Source of the DNA: Pseudomonas sp. GL-B-19
GTDB lineage: Bacteria; Pseudomonadota; Gammaproteobacteria; Pseudomonadales; Pseudomonadaceae
DNA length: 64,000 nucleotides
Reading direction: 5' to 3'
NCBI RefSeq assembly: GCF_019956415.1
Contig: NZ_JAHBDK010000042.1
Span: 1-64,000, forward strand
Both the position numbers and the translations under genes were made by a program. Each line of letters begins with the position of its first letter. Position 1 is the first letter of the stretch. This document shows, piece after piece, positions 25,663-32,872 of this stretch. Below the pieces are notes generated by a model. That model did no database searches, was not told where the DNA came from, and was given only the letters and a program-made list of their open reading frames with translations.

Positions 25663-27003
25663 TTAATGGCTTTGGGCCTGATACCGGATATCCAGCGCTG
25701 TAGCGGAAATGCTGGCCAGGTGTTTAAGCTCCGATGCCTGACTGGCACGTTCGAACGTCCACAACAATTGACCCAGGAACACTTCACGGGCATGCGCAGG
25801 AATCACATCGCCTGCTTTCAAAAGGATGTGCTTCACGACCGGGGCGAGCGGCAACTCGTTCAACGTCACTGAACTCAGCGTTCCCGGCTTCGCGAAATAC
25901 ACCCGAAAGAATGTCGCCACGGACTGTGCGCTGGTGCCATCCGCACGCCAGCCATACTGAGCCAGGCGCTGCACGAGTTCTTTGCGTGGCTGCGCATCGT
26001 CCTGGCTGGCCAGCAGAAGGTCCAACCACAGTGAAAGCATGCTGTGACCGAGGGTGACAGCCTCGACGCTGTGAGAAATCAGGCTGCCGCCGACTCGCGG
26101 ATTGATTTCGATCAGGTCCCAGTGCTCCCCGGTGAAGCGCGCTTCCACGTGATAGCAGCCCCACTTGAGCTCCATGCAGCCCAGTACATTTTCGAGCCAG
26201 TGCAGACCTGCAACGATCTGGGCCTGGTCGAGGCTTACCGGGGGCGTGGTGCAACTGTCCTCCAGCACCGTCTCGGCGGTCTCGGTCACTTCGTATTTTT
26301 CATGGATGGCCACGACATGGACCTGACCATCGACCAGCAGAGTCTCGAAACTGAATTCGTGGCCGGGGATGTAATTCTCCGCCATGAACGCCAGTCCATC
26401 GTTGAACGCAGACGCGTACACCGTGTCTTCGGCAGAGGCCAGACGCAGAGCTTCGAGTGCATTCCACGTAGTGTCTTCGCGCATGGGAAATGCAGCGTAG
26501 GAAGCAATCCCATGAATCGGTTTGATGAAATAGCGCTGATCCTGCGCCTTCAGCAATTCCAGCACAGGTGCAGTCAGCGCGTGGGCGTTAGCCTGCGACA
26601 AGCCCGCCTCGGCGAGTCGGTTGCGCACATTGAGCTTGTTACGCAGTGCCAGTGCCTGCCCGGCATCAATGTCATAAGTCCCGAGCGAAGCGTTGGCCGC
26701 CGCCATCAGGTGGCGATAGCCTTCCCATACACTGATGCAGCACGTGACCTGCTCGCCCGACTTGCGCAGGGTCTGCAGTGCATTCTGTACATCCTCGAGC
26801 CTCAACTGGTGAGAGTCGGTGGTGTAAAGCCGGTCCGTCCAGGTCTGAATCTGTTCCAGCCTGGACGGCACATGTTCTGGGAGCGGCAATGAAGACAGCA
26901 CGAAACACCGGAGCTGCCGTCGATGCAGCTCCTCCTTCAAGTCCTCCAGGAAAGAAAAGCCGCAGTGGCTCAGGATCAGAACACCGGGTCGGTTTGAATT
27001 CAT
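25663..27003 (-). CDS. ATP-grasp ligase (first in the operon)
   Basis: The protein has about 446 residues. The ATG at 27003 (MNSNRPGVLILSHCG) is preferred over 27015 because GGAG sits 6 bases before it. Motifs: YFIKPIHGIASYAAFPM (nucleotide loop, ~165), AENYIPGHEFSFETLLVDG (~205) and YHVEARFTGEHWDLIEINPR then VGG (metal site, ~285-305). It belongs to the L-amino-acid ligase-like ATP-grasp group. The stop of the diiron-oxidase gene lies 16 bases upstream of this start, so translation may be coupled. The neighbouring oxidase could prepare an unusual amino acid that this ligase then joins (inference). Confidence 0.88.
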   Translation of the reverse strand: MNSNRPGVLILSHCGFSFLEDLKEELHRRQLRCFVLSSLPLPEHVPSRLEQIQTWTDRLYTTDSHQLRLEDVQNALQTLRKSGEQVTCCISVWEGYRHLMAAANASLGTYDIDAGQALALRNKLNVRNRLAEAGLSQANAHALTAPVLELLKAQDQRYFIKPIHGIASYAAFPMREDTTWNALEALRLASAEDTVYASAFNDGLAFMAENYIPGHEFSFETLLVDGQVHVVAIHEKYEVTETAETVLEDSCTTPPVSLDQAQIVAGLHWLENVLGCMELKWGCYHVEARFTGEHWDLIEINPRVGGSLISHSVEAVTLGHSMLSLWLDLLLASQDDAQPRKELVQRLAQYGWRADGTSAQSVATFFRVYFAKPGTLSSVTLNELPLAPVVKHILLKAGDVIPAHAREVFLGQLLWTFERASQASELKHLASISATALDIRYQAQSH

Positions 27004-27018
27004 TGCCTGCTCCATGGC

Positions 27019-27771
27019 TTAAGCTGCCTTGTCTTGCGGCTTGGCCAGGGTGTTGATGTACAGCTCGCTGAAGTACATCGCGAGGATCTTCTGGTGCTCT
27101 TCGAGGTAGCGTTTCAGCGCATTGATGTCCTGCTCGCCCTTGATCAGGAAGCGCAGTGCCGCCCAGACTTCACCCGGGTGGTCATCATTGATGTCGGTAT
27201 GCGAGTGGGAAACCTGGCCAACAATCTTGGTCTCGCCGATCGAAGACTTGAGCGCTTCGAGCTTGCGCGGTTCAAGCTTCACGTTGACGTACTCGACCAG
27301 GTAGGAATAAGCGACCACGCCGAGCGGTCCTTCATGGTCCAGCAGGTAAGAGAAGAAACCGGCCAGCAGTTTGGTGGACAGGTAAGGTTCGGTGGCGAGG
27401 AACTCCTCGCGGCTGACGCCTACACGCTCCAGGTCCTGAATGAACAAGTCGTCGTGGAGCATCTCTTCCTGCTCGTAGTGAGCCCAGATCTGCGCAGCTT
27501 CCGGGCTGACCTTAGCCACTTCCACTAGCGCTTTTGCTTCGGCAACCCGCAGCAGACGGATACGCCATGCGGTTTCGATCAGATGACGCTTGTAGTACAG
27601 GCTGTTTACGTCCTTGCCTTCCAGGTGAGCGGCTTGAGGTACGGTTTCGTACCATTGCTCTACTTGCCCGTCGATGATCTTGTCGATTTCTGCGCGCAGA
27701 TTCACCGAGCCAGCGGCGTTGAGAAAAGGAGTGCGATCACCATAGCCAACATTCTTTACACGGTTAAGCAT
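27019..27771 (-). CDS. Haem-oxygenase-like diiron oxidase
   Basis: The 250-residue helical protein starts at an ATG with GAGG 7 bases upstream. The residue pattern fits the haem-oxygenase-like diiron oxidase/oxygenase family (UndA, BesC, SznF, CADD type) rather than haem oxygenase or TenA: a Glu in YYKRHLIETAWR (E66), HYEQEEMLHDDLF with E103-x2-H106, a Glu in SYLVEYVNV (E160), and a His/Asp-rich SHSHTDINDDHPGE at 188-201. Which of the last group are metal ligands is unclear. An H-x3-N-x2-H (191/195/198) reading would put Asn where Asp is common. Such enzymes use O2 to cut, desaturate, N-oxidise or decarboxylate amino or fatty acids. The ferredoxin gene 65 bases upstream is a natural electron donor. 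Confidence 0.85.
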   Translation of the reverse strand: MLNRVKNVGYGDRTPFLNAAGSVNLRAEIDKIIDGQVEQWYETVPQAAHLEGKDVNSLYYKRHLIETAWRIRLLRVAEAKALVEVAKVSPEAAQIWAHYEQEEMLHDDLFIQDLERVGVSREEFLATEPYLSTKLLAGFFSYLLDHEGPLGVVAYSYLVEYVNVKLEPRKLEALKSSIGETKIVGQVSHSHTDINDDHPGEVWAALRFLIKGEQDINALKRYLEEHQKILAMYFSELYINTLAKPQDKAA

Positions 27772-27836
27772 AATCAAGCCTCTATTTTTAGTTTGTTTAA
27801 AACGCTTTAATTACAACCACAGTTCAATTGCAACGG

Positions 27837-28133
27837 TTAGCCCATAACATCAATGGCCACTTCACCTCTTATCAAGCATTGACAGGCCAGCCGGTATTCT
27901 TCGCCGCTGTAACCCAGAACCTCGATAAAAGCCTCTTCATCGTCATCCCGAGGATTCAACGCCTCGATACCTGATGTAACCCTGATCAGACAGGCGCCAC
28001 ACGCCCCTACGCGACACCCCAGAGGAATCACGTTTTTCCCTCCGGCTTCGTACTCTATGTCCGTGAAGGGCGCATTGACCGGTAGCTGGAATTCAAGTTG
28101 ATGCGAAGTAATTGTTAATGTGTGCAGTGCCAT
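27837..28133 (-). CDS. Plant-type 2Fe-2S ferredoxin
   Basis: This is a 98-residue protein with the C-x4-C-x2-C...C ligand set of plant/adrenodoxin-like [2Fe-2S] ferredoxins: GCRVGACGACLIRV gives the first three Cys and RLACQC the fourth. GAGG lies 5 bases before the ATG. It stands alone without a reductase domain, so a host ferredoxin reductase must feed it. The next gene downstream in the operon is the diiron oxidase, which needs external electrons, so the pair probably works together. It is separated from the upstream MFS gene by 95 bases that hold a 12-base palindrome. Confidence 0.92.
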   Translation of the reverse strand: MALHTLTITSHQLEFQLPVNAPFTDIEYEAGGKNVIPLGCRVGACGACLIRVTSGIEALNPRDDDEEAFIEVLGYSGEEYRLACQCLIRGEVAIDVMG

Positions 28134-28188
28134 ACATGCCTCATGTCAATATTAAAATTCGTGTGGCAGGCACACAGTTTTACGCCAG

Positions 28189-28200
28189 AGTTTATAAACT
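28189..28200. promoter_or_regulatory. Palindrome before the ferredoxin gene
   Basis: AGTTTATAAACT is a perfect 12-base palindrome in the 95-base gap between the first MFS gene and the ferredoxin gene. On the minus strand it overlaps a possible -10 (TATAAA) placed 18 bases after TTAACC (28215-28220). It may be an internal promoter with its own operator. Confidence 0.35.
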
Positions 28201-28228
28201 ATGGAGAGGGGCTTGGTTAATTTTGAAG

Positions 28229-29491
28229 TTATCGGTGAGTCAGCTCAAGATACAACCAATACAACAACGCTATTCCACTAATGGCAGCCCCCAACAGGCA
28301 AACGCTCACCCAGCCAAAGTTGGCATAAGTGTAAGTTGCAGCTATGGCGCCCGCACCGCTACCCACCGAGTAGAAGCACATATAGGCGCCCACCAGGCGG
28401 CTTTGTGCATCGGGCCGTGCGGCGAAGATCAGGCTTTGGTTGGTCACATGCACCGCTTGCACGGCGAAGTCCAGCAGTACCACTCCTACCACCATGGCCA
28501 GCAATGAGCTTTCAACAAACGCGGTTGGCAGCCAGGACAAAGTCAATAACGCCAGAGCAATGCCTGTCGTGCGATTGCCGAAGCCTTGGTCGGCCAGTCG
28601 TCCGGCCCGTGCCGCTGCTAGTGCGCCCGCCACTCCCGCGAGACCGAACAGGCCGATCTGGGTATGTGACAGCGATAGCGGAGGCGCGCTAAGCGGAAGG
28701 ACCATTGCGGTCCACAACACGCTGAATGCAGCGAATATGAGCAGGGCGAAGGTGCCTCTGACTCGTAGCGTGGGTTCGGTCAGATACAACTGGAAGACCG
28801 AACGCAGTAACTGCCAGTAGCTGCCTTTGGCTGGCGGCGTTGTCGATGCCGGCATGGTTCGATACAGCACCAACGCCATGCCGATCATCAAGGCTGCCGA
28901 CATGAAGTACACGCCTCGCCACCCGGCCAGGTCGGCCACCGCGCCGGAGACGAAGCGGGCGAGCAGAATGCCCAGCACTACCCCACTGGTCACCGTTCCG
29001 ATGGCTTGACCGCGCTGGTCCGGGCTCGCCAGTGTGGCAGCGTAGGCGACCACCACTTGAACCACGACGGCCATCAAGCCGACCAGCACCATTGCGCCGA
29101 GCAGCATGCCCCAATCCTGGGCCAGTCCTACTGCGCACAAAGCCACGGACGACAGCAGCATCTGCGTCAGAATCAGTCTCTTGCGGTTCAGCAGATCGCC
29201 CAGAGGGACGATGAAAAGCAGCCCCACCGCATATCCGGCTTGAGTAGCAGTGACCACCACGCCAATAGTGCCGGGTGCAACCGAGAGGCTGGCTGCCATG
29301 GACTCCAGCAACGGTTGTGCGAAATAGACATTGGCCACGGCCATGGCGCAGGTGATGGCGAAGAGAAATGTCTGGTAACGACTTAAGCCGGTGGCTGCAC
29401 GTCCCTGAGGGGGCAGGGTGGTGCCTCCGCCAGCTGATATTTCGGCTTCTACGCCCATTTTCGAAGGCTTTAGAGGGTTCAGCGACATCAT
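28229..29491 (-). CDS. MFS transporter, first gene of the ATP-grasp cluster
   Basis: The 420-residue protein has twelve hydrophobic segments after a ~35-residue cytosolic N-terminus. The MFS loop 2-3 signature is visible (GLLFIVPLGDLLNRKRLIL), along with the early motif FLFAITCAMAVANVYFAQPL typical of sugar/drug-efflux type MFS proteins (AraJ/YnfM-like). Two adjacent ATGs begin the gene, with AAGGA upstream. It is the promoter-proximal gene of the operon and is divergent from hxlR, an arrangement common for regulated exporters. A self-resistance or product-export role is likely (inference). Confidence 0.9.
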   Translation of the reverse strand: MMSLNPLKPSKMGVEAEISAGGGTTLPPQGRAATGLSRYQTFLFAITCAMAVANVYFAQPLLESMAASLSVAPGTIGVVVTATQAGYAVGLLFIVPLGDLLNRKRLILTQMLLSSVALCAVGLAQDWGMLLGAMVLVGLMAVVVQVVVAYAATLASPDQRGQAIGTVTSGVVLGILLARFVSGAVADLAGWRGVYFMSAALMIGMALVLYRTMPASTTPPAKGSYWQLLRSVFQLYLTEPTLRVRGTFALLIFAAFSVLWTAMVLPLSAPPLSLSHTQIGLFGLAGVAGALAAARAGRLADQGFGNRTTGIALALLTLSWLPTAFVESSLLAMVVGVVLLDFAVQAVHVTNQSLIFAARPDAQSRLVGAYMCFYSVGSGAGAIAATYTYANFGWVSVCLLGAAISGIALLYWLYLELTHR

Positions 29492-29533
29492 TCCATCCTT
29501 GGAACCAAGTGGTTTCTAAACAAAACCGATGCG

Positions 29534-29562
29534 TTGATTTTTAACAAAACTAGTTTTAATCT
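29534..29562. promoter_or_regulatory. Divergent promoter with central palindrome (hxlR / cluster operon)
   Basis: The perfect palindrome AAAACTAGTTTT (29546-29557) lies between two overlapping, divergent promoter candidates. On the plus strand TTGATT (29534-29539) is followed after 17 bases by TAATCT, towards hxlR. On the minus strand TTGTAG is followed after 17 bases by TAAAAA, towards the MFS operon. The palindrome falls in the spacer of both, where a repressor would block each. A second inverted repeat, AACCA-AG-TGGTT, lies at 29503-29514 near the MFS start. The likely binder is the HxlR protein. Confidence 0.5.
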
Positions 29563-29639
29563 ACAACTACTTTTACAAAATATTTTCGTCTGACGTTAGG
29601 ACTTTTTTTAAACGATCTATCCCTCAAATTTGGAGAGAC

Positions 29640-30095
29640 ATGGCCAGACAGCAGCTACTGGCACAAAGTGAATGCCCTGTGGCCCGCACGCTTGAAGCTA
29701 TCGGAGATCGTTGGGTGCTGATGATCATCCGCGACGCTTTCGATGATGTTCGCCGCTTCAGTGAATTCCAGAAGCGTCTTGGCCTCGCCAGAAACATCCT
29801 TACGGTAAAACTCAAGATGTTGGTCGAGTTGGGCGTATTCGAAATCCAGCCGGCATCCGACGGCAGTGCCTACAAGGAGTATGTTTTGAGCGAGATGGGG
29901 CGCGCCGTGTTTCCCATAGTGGTCAGCATGCGCCAGTGGGGTGAGCGCTTCCTCTTCAGCAAGGGCGAGCGTTATTCGGTGCTGCTGGACAACGATCTGT
30001 CGGAACCGGTCGAGATCATCACGGTTCGTTCCAGAGCGGGCAAGATATTGACCCCGGCAGATTGCCACCGGCGCGTGGTCAAGCGCGATGCTTGA
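29640..30095 (+). CDS. HxlR family transcriptional regulator
   Basis: The 151-residue protein begins ARQQLLAQSECPVARTLEAI and continues with GDRWVLMIIRDAF, the classic HxlR opening with the conserved Cys (residue 12) followed by the winged helix. The recognition region is FSEFQKRLGLARNILTVKLK. HxlR proteins are small dimeric winged-helix regulators, many of which sense electrophiles or redox state through that Cys. It is divergent from the nine-gene operon and shares a 148-base AT-rich promoter region with it, so it is the probable pathway regulator. After its stop the sequence returns to core genome at ubiK. Confidence 0.93.
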   Translation: MARQQLLAQSECPVARTLEAIGDRWVLMIIRDAFDDVRRFSEFQKRLGLARNILTVKLKMLVELGVFEIQPASDGSAYKEYVLSEMGRAVFPIVVSMRQWGERFLFSKGERYSVLLDNDLSEPVEIITVRSRAGKILTPADCHRRVVKRDA

Positions 30096-30216
30096 TAGTC
30101 GCGGCTGGGTACTGGACTGCGGGTGACTGTCGATTGTGCTCGCGGTACAGCGATGTGCCGCGAGGGTATCGAGATCGCGTCATCAGCTCTTGAACATGCG
30201 GCAAGTCGGATCGCCG

Positions 30217-30264
30217 CACCACCGATCCCACATTAGATCGGGTTTCAAAGTGGGAGCGGTGGTG
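30217..30264. repeat. Stem-loop at the right island boundary (REPIN remnant or ubiK terminator)
   Basis: The 15-base arm CACCACCGATCCCAC (30217-30231) pairs with GTGGGAGCGGTGGTG (30250-30264) with a single mismatch. The spacer ATTAGATCG resembles the ATTAGATCT spacer next to CCCAC in the REPIN at 44706-44811, so this may be a decayed REPIN. It ends one base before the ubiK stop codon. Confidence 0.55.
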
Positions 30265-30525
30265 TTACTCGGTTGGCGGATTGAGCTTCGCTTCCAGCTC
30301 TGCCACCTTCGCCTCAAGACTCTCCAGTCGTGCCCGGGTGCGTGCGAGCACGACCATCTGGCTATCAAACTCTTCACGGCTCACCAGGTCGAGCTTGCTG
30401 AAGCCGCTCTGCAACAGCGCCTTGAACTGGCTTTCGATTTCGCTTTTCGGCAGCGGGGTTTCGCCGCTGAAGAGGCGGGAGGCGGTGCCCGTCAGGGCGT
30501 CTAGGAAGTCTTTGGGCGCGAGCAT
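30265..30525 (-). CDS. ubiK: UbiK family ubiquinone biosynthesis accessory factor
   Basis: This 86-residue protein begins MLAPKDFLDALTGTASRLF and ends in a coiled coil (VVLARTRARLESLEAKVAEL), the full pattern of the YqiC/DUF526 family, now called UbiK. The family trimerises through the C-terminal coiled coil, binds membranes through the N-terminal amphipathic helix and supports aerobic ubiquinone synthesis with UbiJ. It is divergent from glnK. In other Pseudomonas yifB follows ubiK closely, so the gap here is the island. Confidence 0.93.
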   Translation of the reverse strand: MLAPKDFLDALTGTASRLFSGETPLPKSEIESQFKALLQSGFSKLDLVSREEFDSQMVVLARTRARLESLEAKVAELEAKLNPPTE

Positions 30526-30631
30526 GGGAAAGGTCCTGGAAACATTGGCGGGCAGTGTATCACGCAGTGTCTATAGTCAATTCCGGTAGCCAGCTAGTGC
30601 ACGTTTTTCGCGCATGCGGACGGACGGCGGC

Positions 30632-30646
30632 GCACCGTTGTTGTGC
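30632..30646. promoter_or_regulatory. NtrC-like site upstream of glnK
   Basis: GCACCGTTGTTGTGC is an imperfect dyad close to the NtrC consensus (GCACC-N5-GGTGC). It lies about 90 bases upstream of a sigma-54-like promoter, a usual enhancer distance. The second half-site is imperfect. Confidence 0.35.
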
Positions 30647-30721
30647 GTTAGTTCCCGGGTAATTCAGGGCGGTGGCTTGTGGTATTGGCCAAGAGATTGA
30701 ATTCAATGGGTTTTGTTGAGA

Positions 30722-30737
30722 TGGCAAGCTTTCTGCT
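30722..30737 (+). promoter_or_regulatory. Candidate sigma-54 promoter of glnK-amtB
   Basis: TGGCAAGCTTTCTGCT has the invariant GG and GC of a -24/-12 promoter exactly 10 bases apart. The glnK-amtB pair is a known NtrC/sigma-54 target in proteobacteria, which supports the call. The site is about 210 bases before the glnK start. Apart from this, the 30526-30947 gap shows no gene. Confidence 0.6.
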
Positions 30738-30947
30738 TAGTGACTATCAACCCATGCACTGATGCAGTCGCTGTGTCGAATGCAGTGCGCCAGGCGAAAC
30801 AGGGGGGAAGTGTTTCGTACGGGGTGGTTAGCTGGAGTCGGACGGGCATTCAAGGCCGACGATGCGTTACAAAGCCAGGCACTGCGCTTAGACTTGAGAC
30901 GGGTTTGTTTTCCTGGGGCAAGTCCACCAATTCGGGAGAGAGTTTTC

Positions 30948-31286
30948 ATGAAGCTAGTCACTGCCATCATCAAGCCGTTCAAACTGGACGACGTGCGCGA
31001 GTCGCTGTCCGAGATCGGCGTGCAGGGCATTACTGTTACTGAAGTCAAAGGCTTCGGTCGGCAGAAGGGTCACACCGAGCTGTATCGCGGCGCGGAATAC
31101 GTGGTCGATTTTCTGCCTAAGGTGAAGATCGATGTCGCCATTGACGACAAGGATCTGGATCGGGTTATCGAGGCGATAACCAAGGCGGCCAACACCGGCA
31201 AGATCGGTGACGGCAAGATCTTCGTGGTCAATCTGGAACAGGCGATTCGCATCCGTACCGGCGAAACCGATACCGACGCAATCTAA
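30948..31286 (+). CDS. glnK: PII nitrogen regulatory protein GlnK
   Basis: The 112-residue protein begins MKLVTAIIKPFKLDDVRE and has the T-loop with the uridylylated Tyr51 (RGAEYVVDF). Its C-terminal signature is KIGDGKIFVVNLEQAIRIRTGE. The length and sequence are those of a canonical PII. The ATG at 30948 follows GGGAGAGAG. It lies 35 bases before amtB, and the pair forms the classical ammonium-sensing unit: deuridylylated GlnK docks on AmtB trimers and blocks ammonium entry. Nitrogen-limited expression is expected from the upstream sigma-54-like promoter. Confidence 0.97.
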   Translation: MKLVTAIIKPFKLDDVRESLSEIGVQGITVTEVKGFGRQKGHTELYRGAEYVVDFLPKVKIDVAIDDKDLDRVIEAITKAANTGKIGDGKIFVVNLEQAIRIRTGETDTDAI

Positions 31287-31321
31287 GCCGCCACAAACCC
31301 AACGCCCCAGGAGAAAACAAT

Positions 31322-32659
31322 ATGACTCTGCGTAAATTCGCAGGGCTAGGAGCCCTGTTGTCCCTCGTAATGCCCGGCTTGGCTATGGCGGCAGACGAAG
31401 TGGCGGCCCCAGTCCTAAACTCCGGCGATACCGCCTGGATGATGACCTCGACAGCCCTTGTGCTGTTCATGACCATTCCTGGCCTCGCGCTGTTCTACGG
31501 CGGCATGGTGCGGTCCAAAAACATTCTTTCCGTGATGATGCAGTGCTTCGCCATTACTGGTCTGATCAGCGTCCTGTGGGTCATTTATGGCTACAGCATC
31601 GCGTTCGACACGACTGGCATGGAGCAGGGCGTCGTCAACTTCAATTCGTTCGTCGGCGGCATGGGCAAGGCATTCCTCGCCGGCGTCACGCCATCGAGCC
31701 TGACCGGTCCTGCGGCGCTGTTCCCTGAGGCGGTGTTCATCACCTTCCAGATGACCTTCGCCATCATCACCCCTGCGCTGATCGTCGGTGCCTTCGCCGA
31801 GCGGATGAAGTTCTCCGCCATGCTGATCTTCATGGGCGTGTGGTTCACCCTGGTTTACGCACCGATTGCACACATGGTCTGGTCCGGTAACGGCGGCCTG
31901 TTGTGGGACTGGGGCGTGCTCGACTTCGCCGGCGGCACCGTGGTGCACATCAACGCCGGTGTGGCCGGACTGATTGCCTGCCTGGTACTGGGCAAGCGCA
32001 AAGGCTTCCCGACCACCCCGATGGCTCCGCACAACCTCGGTTACACCCTGATGGGCGCCGCGATGTTGTGGGTCGGCTGGTTCGGCTTCAACGCCGGCTC
32101 CGCTGCTGCGGCCAACGGCACGGCCGGCATGGCGATGCTGGTGACCCAGATCGCAACCGGCGCTGCGGCACTGGGCTGGATGTTCGCCGAGTGGATCACT
32201 CACGGCAAACCAAGTGCACTGGGTATCGCCTCGGGTGTTGTCGCCGGTCTGGTGGCAATCACGCCAGCCGCTGGCACCGTGGGCCCGATGGGCGCGCTGG
32301 TCATCGGCCTGGCGGCCGGCGTGGTGTGCTTCTTCTGCGCCACGACCCTGAAACGCAAACTCGGTTATGACGATTCCCTGGACGCGTTCGGTGTACACGG
32401 TATCGGCGGTATCCTCGGCGCGATCCTGACTGGCGTGTTCGCTGCGCCATCCCTGGGTGGCTTCGGCACCGTCACCGACATTGCCGCACAAGTCTGGATC
32501 CAGTGCAAAGGCGTGGGCTTCACGGTGATCTACACCGCGATCGTCACCTTCATCATTCTCAAGGTCCTGGACGCCGTCATGGGCCTGCGGATCACGGAAG
32601 AAGAAGAGGCTGTCGGCATCGACCTGGCACTTCATAACGAGCGCGGCTACAACTTGTAA
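31322..32659 (+). CDS. amtB: Ammonium transporter AmtB
   Basis: The 445-residue protein has a cleavable signal (LGALLSLVMPGLAMAADE) and eleven TM segments. Family motifs are present: FYGGMVRSKNILSVMMQ, the GTVVHINAGVAGL segment and DAFGVHGIGGILGAI, which contains the second pore His of the twin-His pair. The C-terminal tail (MGLRITEEEEAVGIDLALHN) is the GlnK-interacting tail. It is cotranscribed with glnK and followed by a strong hairpin terminator. Confidence 0.97.
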   Translation: MTLRKFAGLGALLSLVMPGLAMAADEVAAPVLNSGDTAWMMTSTALVLFMTIPGLALFYGGMVRSKNILSVMMQCFAITGLISVLWVIYGYSIAFDTTGMEQGVVNFNSFVGGMGKAFLAGVTPSSLTGPAALFPEAVFITFQMTFAIITPALIVGAFAERMKFSAMLIFMGVWFTLVYAPIAHMVWSGNGGLLWDWGVLDFAGGTVVHINAGVAGLIACLVLGKRKGFPTTPMAPHNLGYTLMGAAMLWVGWFGFNAGSAAAANGTAGMAMLVTQIATGAAALGWMFAEWITHGKPSALGIASGVVAGLVAITPAAGTVGPMGALVIGLAAGVVCFFCATTLKRKLGYDDSLDAFGVHGIGGILGAILTGVFAAPSLGGFGTVTDIAAQVWIQCKGVGFTVIYTAIVTFIILKVLDAVMGLRITEEEEAVGIDLALHNERGYNL

Positions 32660-32676
32660 GACGCGCATAAAAAACT

Positions 32677-32701
32677 TGCCCGGCTTGCCGGGCATTTTTT
32701 T
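32677..32701 (+). terminator. Rho-independent terminator of glnK-amtB
   Basis: The inverted repeat TGCCCGGC / GCCGGGCA is followed directly by seven T residues, 17 bases after the amtB stop. Confidence 0.85.
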
Positions 32702-32872
32702 GTCTGGTGTTTGTCAGTGAAGGAACTGCTGAAAGGTTTTTTCGTACACGTTCAGGGGCGTTTACGACGGGCGTTTTTCTGCGGCCAATGGCTTACATCA
32801 TTGAAGGAATATTAGGGCCTTTGTTTTTTCCCAGAGCGCGCTAGAATGCGCCCCGAAGGTGCGGAGAACTGT

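Noticed and set aside
27019..27771. TenA thiaminase or true haem oxygenase
   Set aside because: The E-x2-H helix plus a later His/Asp-rich helix and the neighbouring ferredoxin fit the diiron oxidase family better. No thiamine or haem-uptake genes are adjacent.
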